Source of the DNA: Nitrospirota bacterium
GTDB lineage: Bacteria > Nitrospirota > Nitrospiria > Nitrospirales > Nitrospiraceae
DNA length: 64,000 nucleotides
Assembly (NCBI GenBank): GCA_030684575.1
Contig: JAUXVD010000004.1
Coordinates: 62,001-126,000 of the forward strand
Direction: 5' to 3'
Shown one piece after another: positions 26,962-34,893 of this stretch (within the stretch, counting starts at the first letter, position 1; every line of letters starts with the position of its first letter). The notes under the pieces were generated by a model, which ran no database searches, was not told the origin of the DNA, and was given only the letters and a program-made list of their open reading frames with translations. Position numbers and translations under genes: made by a program.

Positions 26962-27921
26962 ATGCCCCCAATCATTCAATCCCTGCTGCTCGTCACGGCA
27001 CAGGTCATCGTCCTGCTCGCGGTCTCGCCCTTCCTCGTAGGCCTGATTCGTAAGGTCAAGGCGCGCTTTCAATGCCGCCGGGGCGCCAGCATCTTCCAGC
27101 CCTATGCCGACCTCGCCAAACTCTTCCGCAAGCAGCCGGTGATTTCGACGACGACCTCCTGGATCTTCCCTGCGACGCCGTACATTCTGTTCGCCTCCAC
27201 GCTCTCGGCGGGTCTGCTGGTTCCCACGTTCATCTCACAGACACCGTTAAACTTTTCGGGGAACATCATCGCACTCGTGTATCTCCTGGCACTGGGAACA
27301 TTTTTTCTGATCCTCGCAGGACTCGATGCCGGATCCGCGTTCGGCGGGATGGGCAGCAGCCGGGAAGCGATCGTTGCGTCGCTGACAGAACCGGCCATGA
27401 TCCTCTCAATTTTTGCCATCGCACTGACCGCCGGCTCCACCAATCTCAGCACCATTGTCCACAAGACCGCGTTGCTGGAAGGAATCGTGACAGACCCGTC
27501 CCCGCATCTAATGGCGCTGGCAGCTCTGTTCATCGTGGCGCTCGCCGAGACCGGGCGGGTGCCGGTCGATAATCCTGCCACGCATCTGGAACTGACTATG
27601 ATCCATGAGGCGATGGTCCTGGAATACTCCGGCCGCTATCTCGCCTTAATCGAATGGTCCGCCGGCCTGAAGTTGGCTGTGTTTCTCTCGCTGATTGCCA
27701 ACGTCTTCGCGCCCTGGGGCATTGCGACTACGTTGGCGCCGACCGCATTGGCGATCGGGCTCCTGGTCTACGTGGTGAAGATTGCAGGGCTCGCCGTGCT
27801 GATCGGGGTCATCGAATGTATGTTCTCGAAATTGCGGTTATTTCGCGTAACGGATCTCCTGGGCGTCGCCTTTATCCTGGCGCTCCTCGGGCTGTTATTC
27901 TTTTACATTCTTCGGAGCTGA
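26962..27921 (+). CDS. Ehr complex subunit, HyfC/NuoH-like
   Basis: 319 aa with about eight membrane segments. It has the NuoH/HyfC core: RKVKARFQCRRGASIFQPYADLAKLFRKQ (a quinone-site type loop), ALAETGRVPVDNPATHLELTMIHEAMVLEYSGR with the conserved acidic residues, and ECMFSKLRLFRV near the C-terminus. In this family it joins the antiporter-like subunits to the hydrophilic arm. It starts 14 bp after the HyfB-like gene; GAGACGCGAGTAGG precedes the ATG. Confidence 0.92.
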   Translation: MPPIIQSLLLVTAQVIVLLAVSPFLVGLIRKVKARFQCRRGASIFQPYADLAKLFRKQPVISTTTSWIFPATPYILFASTLSAGLLVPTFISQTPLNFSGNIIALVYLLALGTFFLILAGLDAGSAFGGMGSSREAIVASLTEPAMILSIFAIALTAGSTNLSTIVHKTALLEGIVTDPSPHLMALAALFIVALAETGRVPVDNPATHLELTMIHEAMVLEYSGRYLALIEWSAGLKLAVFLSLIANVFAPWGIATTLAPTALAIGLLVYVVKIAGLAVLIGVIECMFSKLRLFRVTDLLGVAFILALLGLLFFYILRS

Positions 27922-27925
27922 GCCG

Positions 27926-28591
27926 ATGCAGATTTCTCCACATATTGGGTCACAGCTCGTCGACTTGTGTTCGGCCTTACTCTTGCTCACCTGTTTTGCG
28001 ATCGTGGCACAGCGGCGGCTCTCCGCCTGCGTCGACCTCTTCGCACTGCAGTCGGCCTTTCTCGTCCTGACGGCAGCGCTGGTGGCCTTCCTGACCGGAA
28101 ACCACCATATCTACATCGCAGCGGCGCTGACCGGCGTGATCAAAGTGGTCATCATCCCGAGGGTGCTCAAGAAAGTCATCGAGCGTCTGAACGTCAAGCG
28201 AGAACTGGTGATGAACGTCAACGTACCGGCCGGCCTGCTGATCTGCGGCGCACTGGTGATGCTGGCCTTCTTTATCACGCAGCCCATCATTCCGCTGGGT
28301 TTTCTGCTCACGCGCGATTCTCTGGCCATCGCGCTGGCCATCGTGCTCATCGGATTTTTCACGATGATTGCCAGGCAAAAGGCCGTCACGCAGCTGGTGG
28401 GGTTTCTGGTCATGGAGAACGGCTTATTTTTAGGAGCCACCGCCGCCACCTACGGGATGCCCTTAATCGTGGAACTGGGCGTGTTCTTTGACGTGCTCAT
28501 CGCGGCGTTGATTGCGGGAATCTATACCAATCGATTGCAAGACACGTTCGACACGGTGGATACCAGCCACCTCACCGTCCTGAAGGAATAA
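27926..28591 (+). CDS. Ehr complex subunit, HyfE-like
   Basis: 221 aa with about six membrane segments, the HyfE family, related at the end to NuoK. Seen are LQSAFLVLTAALVAF, HHIYIAAALTGVIKVVIIPRVLKKVIERL and a C-terminal GFLVMENGLFLGATAATYGMPLIVELGVFFDVLIAALIAGI with the conserved membrane Glu. It begins 4 bp after the HyfC-like gene. HyfE occurs in hydrogenase-4-like and Ehr complexes but not in complex I itself, which supports the Ehr assignment. Confidence 0.9.
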   Translation: MQISPHIGSQLVDLCSALLLLTCFAIVAQRRLSACVDLFALQSAFLVLTAALVAFLTGNHHIYIAAALTGVIKVVIIPRVLKKVIERLNVKRELVMNVNVPAGLLICGALVMLAFFITQPIIPLGFLLTRDSLAIALAIVLIGFFTMIARQKAVTQLVGFLVMENGLFLGATAATYGMPLIVELGVFFDVLIAALIAGIYTNRLQDTFDTVDTSHLTVLKE

Positions 28592-28605
28592 GTGAAGGGT
28601 TTATT

Positions 28606-30144
28606 GTGATAATCGAAGTCCTTGTGTTGTTGATCGCCCCGCTGCTCGCGGGGGGGCTGAGTTTGGTTGTTCATCGGTCTTCGCTCCTCCACGCGATCAA
28701 CCTCACGAGTATGAGTCTGCTCGTGGGGGCGGAAATCATGATCACCAGGACCGTATTGAAGGATGGTCCGTTCACGGCGCTGGGGCAGTTGGTCTATCTC
28801 GACGCCTTATCGGCCTTCATTCTCTTCATCATCGGGGCGGTCGGACTCGCCTGTTCGTTCTACATGCGTTCCTACATGGACGACCAGGTGGCGCGAGGGG
28901 TGATCGCCCCCACAAGGCTCAACCTCTTTTTTTTCCTCTTTCACATGTTTCTGTTGGCGATGGTCATTGCGACCGTCGCGAACAGTGTTGGAGTGCAATG
29001 GGTCGCCATCGAGGCGACGACGCTCGCCACAACCTTCCTGATTGCCTTCTGGAGACGGCGAGAGTCCTTGGAAGCCGGATGGAAATATCTGATCTTGTGT
29101 TCGGTGGGGATTTCCCTCGCACTCTTCGGCGTGGTGCTCACCTATTATTCCTCGCTGCATGTGCTGGGGGACGTCAGCGAGGCGTTGAACGTGACGCAGT
29201 TGCTGCCTGTGGCCGACCAGTTGAACCCGCATGTGTTGAAGTTGGCCTTCATTTTTATCCTCGTGGGCTATGGCACCAAGGTGGGACTTGTGCCCATGCA
29301 TAGCTGGCTGCCGGAGGCCTATACCGAGGCGCCGGCTCCGGTGGCAGCGATGCTGGCTGGTGTGCTCGAAATTGTCGCGGTCTATGCCATCCTCCGCATA
29401 AAGATGATTGTCGACCACGCCGTCTCGCCTGCCTTTACAGGAGGGTTGCTGGCCTTGCTCGGGTTTGCCTCATTTGTGACGGCAGCATTTTTCATCCTCA
29501 TTCAGCACAACTATAAGCGGCTGTTCGCCTACTCCAGCATCGAACATATGGGGATCGCCATGATCGGCTTCGGAGTCGGAGGTCCGCTGGGAGCCTTCGG
29601 CGGACTATTTCATTTGCTGAATCACGCGTTCGCCAAGTCGATGGCATTTTTTGCCGCAGGCAACATTCACCGTCGCTTTCACACGGTAGAGATCGGTCAG
29701 GTGCAGGGGCTGGCCATTGCGCAGCCCTGGACAGCCATGGCCTTGATGATCGCGGGGCTGGCCTTATCGGCCCTTCCTCCCTTCGCCTCATTTGTCAGCG
29801 AAGTGCAAATCGTCACAGCCCTGGCAGCGCAAGGGGTTCCAGGACAATGGTTGAGCAACAGCGGCGGCATGGTAACCGTGACCTTCTCGAACCAATTCAC
29901 CAGCCTGGGCCTCACTGGACTGTTCCTGCTCTGCTCCATACTTGCATTCAGTGGCTTGCTCTATCGCATTACCGGCATGGTCTGGGGCACCCCGCCGGAG
30001 GGAATCGTCCGGGGAGAAGCCTGGACCTTGGGCCATCTGCCGATCATCGTGCTCGCTGCGGCGTTGGTGGGATTTGGGTTCTTCCTCCCTCAGCCCATCC
30101 GGCAACTATTGGAAGAGGCGACGCGAATAATCCTGGTTCACTAG
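28606..30144 (+). CDS. Ehr complex proton-pumping subunit, HyfF/NuoN-like
   Basis: 512 aa from a GTG start (AAGTGAAGGG upstream). It is a second antiporter-like subunit with about 14 membrane segments: VGVQWVAIEATTLATTFLIAFWRRRESLEAGWKYLILC, YGTKVGLVPMHSWLPEAYTEAPAPVAAMLAGVLEIVAVYAILR, and the Lys helix YKRLFAYSSIEHMGIAMIGFGVGG. Two such subunits suggest two ion-translocating modules. The spacing of 15 bp from the HyfE-like gene and 5 bp to the next shows one transcript. Confidence 0.92.
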   Translation: MIIEVLVLLIAPLLAGGLSLVVHRSSLLHAINLTSMSLLVGAEIMITRTVLKDGPFTALGQLVYLDALSAFILFIIGAVGLACSFYMRSYMDDQVARGVIAPTRLNLFFFLFHMFLLAMVIATVANSVGVQWVAIEATTLATTFLIAFWRRRESLEAGWKYLILCSVGISLALFGVVLTYYSSLHVLGDVSEALNVTQLLPVADQLNPHVLKLAFIFILVGYGTKVGLVPMHSWLPEAYTEAPAPVAAMLAGVLEIVAVYAILRIKMIVDHAVSPAFTGGLLALLGFASFVTAAFFILIQHNYKRLFAYSSIEHMGIAMIGFGVGGPLGAFGGLFHLLNHAFAKSMAFFAAGNIHRRFHTVEIGQVQGLAIAQPWTAMALMIAGLALSALPPFASFVSEVQIVTALAAQGVPGQWLSNSGGMVTVTFSNQFTSLGLTGLFLLCSILAFSGLLYRITGMVWGTPPEGIVRGEAWTLGHLPIIVLAAALVGFGFFLPQPIRQLLEEATRIILVH

Positions 30145-30148
30145 AGGA

Positions 30149-31750
30149 ATGACTGCCATGGCAGAATCGAGGTCCTGCGACGAAGTACTCAAAGCCGCGT
30201 TCCCGTCCATCGTACAAAAAGACGAGGTTCGGACAGAATACTCTCACTTTCTTGTCTCCAAGGATCTCCTCCCGGCGATCACCCGTTACCTCCATACCCA
30301 ACCGAGCTTACATGGCAGGCTCACGCTCTTATGGGCGGTCGACGATCGCCCCGTACGTAACACCTATGGGTTGCACTACCTGTTCACCCTGGAGCCCTCC
30401 CGCCGCTGGGTGCTGCTATCTACTGAACTTACGGGAAACGATCAGGTATTCCCCTCCATCACGCCGCACATTCATGCCGCACAATGGTACGAGCGAGAGA
30501 TTCGCGACATGTTCGGATTGATTCCACAGGGGCATCCGGACTTGCGACGTTTGGTTCGGCACGAACATTGGCCCACAGGCACCCACCCGCTCAAAAAGGA
30601 CTTCCCCTGGGACCAGGTATTGGGTCGGCAGCAAGGCGAACATCATTTCCGCCGCATTGAGGGGGAAGGGGTGTTTGAAGTACCGGTGGGGCCGATCCAT
30701 GCCGGAATCATCGAGCCGGGCCATTTTCGATTCTCTGTGGCAGGTGAGCCCATCATGCAACTTGAACTGCACCATTTCTGGACACATCGTGGAGTCGAGA
30801 AGCTGTTCGAGCAACAAACATTGGCCGCAGCAGTTCCCTTAGCCGAACGGGTCTCCGGCGATACAACCATCGGCCATAGCCTCGCCTATTGCCAGGCGGT
30901 CGAATCGTTGCTGCAGCTGGAAGTGCCACGCCGTGGACGATATCTCCGGAGCCTATTTCTCGAACTGGAGCGACTCCATAACCATCTCGGCGACGTGGGC
31001 GCCATCTGTAACGATACGGCCTATGCCCTGCCCCATGCCCATTGCAGCCGGATGAAAGAGCAGATCATGCAGCTCAACGACCGGCTGACCGGCTCACGAT
31101 TTCTCCGTGGAGTCATCCAGGTGGGTGGAGTCGCCATCGATCTCACGGCGACACAATTGGCCGAGATGGTCGCTGAAATGGACCGCATCGAACAGGACTT
31201 CTCGGAACTGGAATCGATCATCGCCCACAACGCCTCCCTGATAGACCGTCTGGAGACCACCGGTGTCCTGACCGAACCCACGGCCTGGGATCATGCGGTG
31301 GTGGGAGTCGTCGGACGGGCGTCGGGCCTCGATCAAGACCTCCGGCGCGATCGGCCCTTTGCCGCCTACGACGAACTTCCCGTCAAGGTGGTGAACTATT
31401 GCTATGGCGATGTGCGGGCGCGGATGCGTGTTCGCATGGATGAGATCCATGAGTCCATGCGGCTGGTCAGAGAGATTCGGCTGAAGATTCCGCAGGGGCC
31501 GATCGCTACCGAACCCAGTCGCGTGGCACAAACCGGTGAATGGGCCTTGTCAGCCGTCGAAGGTTGGCGCGGTGAAATTCTGTATATGGTGATGGCCGGA
31601 GAGAACGGAACCATTCATCGCTGCAAAGTCCGTGACCCCTCGTTCGCGAACTGGCCCGCAATCCAACAGGCCGTGCTCGGGAATATCATTCCGGACTTCC
31701 CGCTTATCAACAAGAGCTTTAGTCTGTCCTATGCAGGGAATGATTTGTGA
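30149..31750 (+). CDS. Ehr complex large subunit, HyfG/NuoCD-like, NiFe site lost
   Basis: 533 aa: a NuoC-like part to residue ~150 (WYEREIRDMFGLIPQGHPDLRRLVRHEHWP) fused to a NuoD/hydrogenase-large-subunit part. In true [NiFe] hydrogenases this part has RxCGxC and a C-terminal CxxC. Here the first motif reads ERVSGDT, with S236 and T239 in the Cys positions, and the C-terminus reads KSFSLSYAGNDL without Cys. All four metal ligands are gone, so it cannot be a hydrogenase. This is the hallmark of energy-converting hydrogenase-related (Ehr) complexes. The start is ATG 30149, or ATG 30158 which has better spacing to GAGG. Confidence 0.93.
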   Translation: MTAMAESRSCDEVLKAAFPSIVQKDEVRTEYSHFLVSKDLLPAITRYLHTQPSLHGRLTLLWAVDDRPVRNTYGLHYLFTLEPSRRWVLLSTELTGNDQVFPSITPHIHAAQWYEREIRDMFGLIPQGHPDLRRLVRHEHWPTGTHPLKKDFPWDQVLGRQQGEHHFRRIEGEGVFEVPVGPIHAGIIEPGHFRFSVAGEPIMQLELHHFWTHRGVEKLFEQQTLAAAVPLAERVSGDTTIGHSLAYCQAVESLLQLEVPRRGRYLRSLFLELERLHNHLGDVGAICNDTAYALPHAHCSRMKEQIMQLNDRLTGSRFLRGVIQVGGVAIDLTATQLAEMVAEMDRIEQDFSELESIIAHNASLIDRLETTGVLTEPTAWDHAVVGVVGRASGLDQDLRRDRPFAAYDELPVKVVNYCYGDVRARMRVRMDEIHESMRLVREIRLKIPQGPIATEPSRVAQTGEWALSAVEGWRGEILYMVMAGENGTIHRCKVRDPSFANWPAIQQAVLGNIIPDFPLINKSFSLSYAGNDL

Positions 31751-31766
31751 GGAGCATGCCATCAGC

Positions 31767-31836
31767 GATCAGCCTTCAGCTTTCAGTAAGAGTTCCGAAG
31801 CTGAGAGCTGACCGCTGAAAGCTGAAAGCTAAGATC
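31767..31836. repeat. Imperfect inverted repeat between the HyfG- and HyfI-like genes
   Basis: GATCAGCCTTCAGCTTTCAG (31767-31786) pairs with CTGAAAGCTGAAAGCTAAGATC (31815-31836), giving a stem of ~18 bp with a 2-base bulge. CAGCTTTCAGC-type repeats recur at ~58257-58272. The hairpin lies in the only long gap of the operon, just before the HyfI ribosome-binding site GGAGG. It may tune expression of the last gene. Confidence 0.6.
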
Positions 31837-31845
31837 GGAGGAAGT

Positions 31846-32367
31846 ATGTTTCGAATTTTGAAGAAAAGTCTGAAAACCGGAGTCGTAACAGGCCAACATC
31901 CAGCAGCCGCGCCACAGGGAGACATCTCGACATCTGAAGCAAAAGACAAAGCCAGGCCGTTCCGTTCCTCGCTGGCATTTCGCGCTGTGGATACCGGCTC
32001 GTGCAATGCCTGCGAGATGGAAATGAATGCGCTGGCGAACCCGGTCTATGACATCGAACGATTCGGCATACACATCGCAGCCTCACCACGCCATGCCGAC
32101 GCCTTGGTCGTAACGGGACCGGTCACCGTCAACATGGAACGAGCCTTGAAGGACGTGTATGAACAGACGCCGGATCCAAAGATTGTCATTGCCCTCGGCG
32201 ACTGTGCGATTAACTGTGGCGTCTTCAAAGGAAGCTATGCCGTGACTGGTCCTGTCGAGAAGCATATCCCTGTCGATCTCCGCATTCCCGGCTGTCCCCC
32301 ACGGCCAGCTGAAATCCTCAAGGCGCTCCAAGAATTACGGACAGACACAGGCTCACACACAGACTGA
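31846..32367 (+). CDS. Ehr complex small subunit, HyfI/NuoB-like
   Basis: 173 aa, the [4Fe4S] (N2-type) subunit of the complex. Cluster ligands are visible: C53 and C56 (GSCNACEMEM), C120 (GDC, with C124 next) and C150 (PGCPPRP). It lies 95 bp after the HyfG-like gene, separated by a hairpin. GGAGGAAGT precedes the ATG. No 2x[4Fe4S] NuoI/HyfH-like gene and no NADH- or F420-binding gene accompany the six, so how electrons enter is unknown. The quinone-side cluster is kept although the NiFe site is lost, so the complex may be redox-active or purely structural. Confidence 0.92.
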   Translation: MFRILKKSLKTGVVTGQHPAAAPQGDISTSEAKDKARPFRSSLAFRAVDTGSCNACEMEMNALANPVYDIERFGIHIAASPRHADALVVTGPVTVNMERALKDVYEQTPDPKIVIALGDCAINCGVFKGSYAVTGPVEKHIPVDLRIPGCPPRPAEILKALQELRTDTGSHTD

Positions 32368-32419
32368 ACCAGCCTAACCTGACTCTTTCTTTTTCTCGCC
32401 CCACCCCACGCCGAGTCCA

Positions 32420-32460
32420 TGAACCATTTCATATCTGCTATTAGCAGATATGAAATGGTC
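32420..32460. repeat. Perfect hairpin, left arm repeated at 34313
   Basis: ACCATTTCATATCTGCT, loop ATT, then the exact 17-base complement. The left side TGAACCATTTCATATCTGC (32420-32438) recurs identically at 34313-34331, 15 bases before dyad site 4. The hairpin stands ~55 bp after the Ehr operon and could end its transcription, although no T-run follows. Confidence 0.65.
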
Positions 32461-32699
32461 GCTCCTTTCACCCACCCAACTCCAGCGCGCCAACACACAA
32501 CTGTATCCATGCGGCGTTCTCGCTTTGCTCAGAGGCTCCCCATATGGAATAGAGTGCGCATCACCGCCTCTCTTGCTGCTGCCTTACCAGGCTGCCTCTT
32601 TGAGCATTCAGCGGTGGTGTTTTATTTTGCCTCAGACCTACAAGCCATCGAAGTTCTGCTGTGCCGATAATGGTTTCCCCCCGCCCCCCAGGGGCGACT

Positions 32700-32721
32700 T
32701 CGCACCGTGCGCCTGGTGCGA
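32700..32721 (+). promoter_or_regulatory. Dyad site 3 (candidate upstream activator site)
   Basis: TCGCAC-CGTGCGCCTG-GTGCGA followed by CATCGCTC. The arms are perfect inverted repeats (TCGCACC / GGTGCGA counted one base further in). Its end is 71 bp from the -24 element at 32792, the same distance as at site 1. Confidence 0.65.
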
Positions 32722-32791
32722 CATCGCTCTTTTCGCGAACACGTCTGCAACAAGGCGCATGATTTTGCACGAATATCACATACGCTCTGCA

Positions 32792-32807
32792 TGGCATTTG
32801 TATTGCT
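32792..32807 (+). promoter_or_regulatory. Sigma-54 promoter downstream of dyad site 3
   Basis: TGGCAT-N5-TTGCT, with the same bases in -24 and -12 as at 18112 and the same spacing. Transcription should start near 32818. The first confident gene downstream is the secreted protein at 33154. Confidence 0.68.
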
Positions 32808-33153
32808 CTGTACAGTCGATGGGAATGGAAAAATCGAAGGAGCCCCCCTGTTCAGCAATGAAGAGATAATTTCCGTGATTCCGGATATCGAACGGACACC
32901 TGAACACTATGTCACAGCCAATAGTCTGGACAGACACTAGGAAGCCATTTGTCGTCGGCGAGTAAAAACATGAGCAACCAATTGATGCTTCTCCTGCTCA
33001 ACCGGAGGCATGAAGACCTTCCGTTGACGAAACAGGACGAGGTGCGATGGGCGGTTATTCAGCTAACAGCAACCTCGACGAGTCACTCAATTCGTGCATG
33101 ACCAGAAGAAGAGCATGAACATGTGTACCCAACAGCAGTACAGAAAGGAAATC

Positions 33154-33942
33154 ATGATGAAACGAAATAATGTATGGCGACTTGCGGTCCTATCAGCGGG
33201 GTGGCTCTCAGTCGCCTCCATCTCCGGTGCAGCATCTGAGTTGACGCAGGCTCACCCCCAACTTCTTTCCGGAGACCGAGTGCTTCTTGGCACGGTAGAG
33301 GACATCAGGAGCGACCAGGCAAAAATCAATATGGGTGAGGGACAACCTCGGTATCTCCCCATGAACGTGCGAAAAGATAAGGGATTGCCGGAACTCAAAA
33401 AAGGAGACCTGGTTGAGATCACCGTGAATGATCAAAATCTACTGGTAGATGTGCACATTGCCGGCGAGACCAGCCACCATCGTGTGGTTCGAGGGCAGCT
33501 CGCTGAACCGATGCCAACCGGACACGATAAGGCAGTGATTCATACGCCGGATGGAAAAGAAGAGGCCCACCTCATACGACCGGTCGCAAAAAGCAAAGTG
33601 GCTTCCATTCCCGTCGGGGCGGATGCCATCTTTCTCATCGACGAGTTGGATAAGATCGCGGACGTAACAATGGAGAGCGTGGAATCAGTGCATCGAGCAG
33701 CCGAACTCGGACAAAAGAAATCACCTCTCAAGGGCAACCTCGGTCAGGTCTCGGGTGTGATCCTGAAGCCCCTAAAGGGCAATACCATTGTCATTCGCAC
33801 CGCGGACGGCAAAGAGCACTCATACGAGGTGCGCCCGCTCGTTCAGCCGAGGTTGGCGACGCTGTCCAACGGCGATGCTGCCGTGCTCTTGGTGGACGAA
33901 GAGAACAAAGTGACGGACATCGCCTTTCAGCCAAAGAAGTAA
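33154..33942 (+). CDS. Secreted protein with three tandem beta domains
   Basis: 262 aa from ATG 33154 (AAAGGAAATC upstream). The signal peptide ends about residue 26 (ISGAAS). The rest is three copies of a ~60-70-residue beta unit: G-V---IRSDQAKINMG...LPELKKGDLVEITVNDQNLLVDVHI; GQLAEPMP...VASIPVGADAIFLIDELDKIADVTM; GQVSGVILK...ATLSNGDAAVLLVDEENKVTDIAF. Each ends in a charged loop and two strands. I know no family with this build; it could be a small periplasmic beta-barrel repeat protein. It lies in the sigma-54-controlled region. Confidence 0.82.
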   Translation: MMKRNNVWRLAVLSAGWLSVASISGAASELTQAHPQLLSGDRVLLGTVEDIRSDQAKINMGEGQPRYLPMNVRKDKGLPELKKGDLVEITVNDQNLLVDVHIAGETSHHRVVRGQLAEPMPTGHDKAVIHTPDGKEEAHLIRPVAKSKVASIPVGADAIFLIDELDKIADVTMESVESVHRAAELGQKKSPLKGNLGQVSGVILKPLKGNTIVIRTADGKEHSYEVRPLVQPRLATLSNGDAAVLLVDEENKVTDIAFQPKK

Positions 33943-34312
33943 GGAGTCTGAGAAGATGGAGCACCGTGTGAGCCTCCAAAGCATACTGATCGGAGGATTA
34001 CAGGTCGTTCGTAGATGGCACCCCAGCTCGATTCGCCTTTAACGGCTCGAAAGAGGGCACGCACATGACGAACGAGGGAAAATGTCGGGGCATCCGTCGA
34101 TGGATTGCCCCAGAAAAGCGGATCACGGCGCATGTTCTTGATGCCCAGGACCTGAGCGCCACCGGAACGAAAATCACCGGCCAATTTGACGCGAGTGAGG
34201 CTCGGCAGTCGTTCCGCCAAAGTAGCCCTCCTCCCACGCCAGCCGTCACGAACAGCTGGAGACAGCTGACGGACGTTCCCGCCAGACTAGAAACGACCGC
34301 ACGACATAATCC

Positions 34313-34331
34313 TGAACCATTTCATATCTGC
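34313..34331 (+). repeat. 19-base repeat, second copy
   Basis: TGAACCATTTCATATCTGC is identical to 32420-32438. Here it is not followed by its inverted partner, but dyad site 4 starts 15 bases downstream. Confidence 0.7.
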
Positions 34332-34345
34332 CAGCAGGAGCGATA

Positions 34346-34367
34346 TCGCACCGTGCGCGCCGTGCGA
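34346..34367 (+). promoter_or_regulatory. Dyad site 4, far upstream of the SulP gene
   Basis: TCGCAC-CGTGCGCGCC-GTGCGA followed by TCCCGCTC. The outer arms are ATCGCAC / GTGCGAT, perfect inverted repeats. Confidence 0.6.
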
Positions 34368-34418
34368 TCCCGCTCATCCAAAGCCTGAACCGCGATGCAA
34401 GCCTCCCCTCGCAGCTCA

Positions 34419-34796
34419 TCAGTTTATTTCTAAACCCCCAGCATTCTTTGGCAATATACGTAGAAGGCTCTTGGTTGCGCGCCGAAGACGAGCGACCTCC
34501 ATCGGCATCAGTTGTGCACAGACATATGAGGCAACATGAGCAACCAACACCTGAAAGAACAAGACAAGGGAGATGACGATGCCACCGATATTGCGAGCAG
34601 CCCTGACAGAGAGTGCCGATCTGCTTGTCAGGACGGCCAAGGTGACAATTATGGTGACCATGCTCATGCTCACGATCATACTCGTCGGCTGGTTCTTCTC
34701 ATCAGATCTTCCGAACCGGGCAATCATGACCATCAATGGCAGGTAGAGAGGCGCCCGAAGTCGAACAGATGTACTGGCACTTACCGGAGTCAGCAA
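34419..34796 (-). CDS. Possible small membrane protein
   Basis: 125 codons from a TTG (AGGGG eight bases upstream), or ~103 from an internal ATG. Two hydrophobic stretches (SMIVSMSMVTIIVTLAVL and IGGIVISLVLFFQVLVAHVASYV) around a basic loop look like a two-TM protein, and the C-terminus is basic (RLRRATKSLLRIL). No family is recognised. Support is only compositional; it could be a chance reading in a long regulatory gap. Confidence 0.3.
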   Translation of the reverse strand: MLTPVSASTSVRLRAPLYLPLMVMIARFGRSDEKNQPTSMIVSMSMVTIIVTLAVLTSRSALSVRAARNIGGIVISLVLFFQVLVAHVASYVCAQLMPMEVARLRRATKSLLRILPKNAGGLEIN

Positions 34797-34893
34797 CTAG
34801 AATGCCCCTCGACCCAACGTGTCCCCCTAAACAGTTTGAGGCGACGGCCGTTGCACGGGATCACTGGGAACCGGAATGCTCAGGAGAAATTCT

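Larger units (their letters stand above)
32368..33153. other. 786-bp intergenic regulatory region after the Ehr operon
   Basis: No gene I can defend; readings of 77-139 codons here lack a ribosome-binding site and family features. The 44-codon reading from ATG 32970 is equally unsupported. The region holds a perfect hairpin (32424-32460), dyad site 3 (32700-32721) and a sigma-54 promoter (32792-32807). The leader from there to the next confident gene at 33154 would be ~335 bases, leaving room for a small RNA or small peptide. Confidence 0.5.
33943..34893. other. 951-bp gap upstream of the SulP gene
   Basis: It contains dyad site 4 (34346-34367) with the 19-base repeat in front of it, and possibly one minus-strand membrane protein (34419-34796, listed separately). 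A 107-codon plus-strand reading at 34065 has low-complexity ends and I do not accept it. No good sigma-54 element lies at the expected 70 bp behind site 4; the nearest TGGC (34449) has no GC in register. Confidence 0.5.

Noticed and set aside
24896-32367. A functional group 4 [NiFe] hydrogenase or formate hydrogenlyase
   Set aside because: All four NiFe ligands are replaced in the large subunit and no maturation, HyfH or formate dehydrogenase genes are present.
24896-32367. Respiratory complex I (Nuo)
   Set aside because: The HyfE-like subunit and fused NuoCD are present, but NuoA, J, K, I and the NADH module are missing.
32450-32940. Overlapping open frames of 139 and 77 codons after the Ehr operon
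   Set aside because: No Shine-Dalgarno, no recognisable domain, and they run across the dyad and the sigma-54 promoter.
34065-34388. 107-codon plus-strand open frame
   Set aside because: Its end is made of the repeat and dyad sequence (Arg-rich translation), so it looks like chance.
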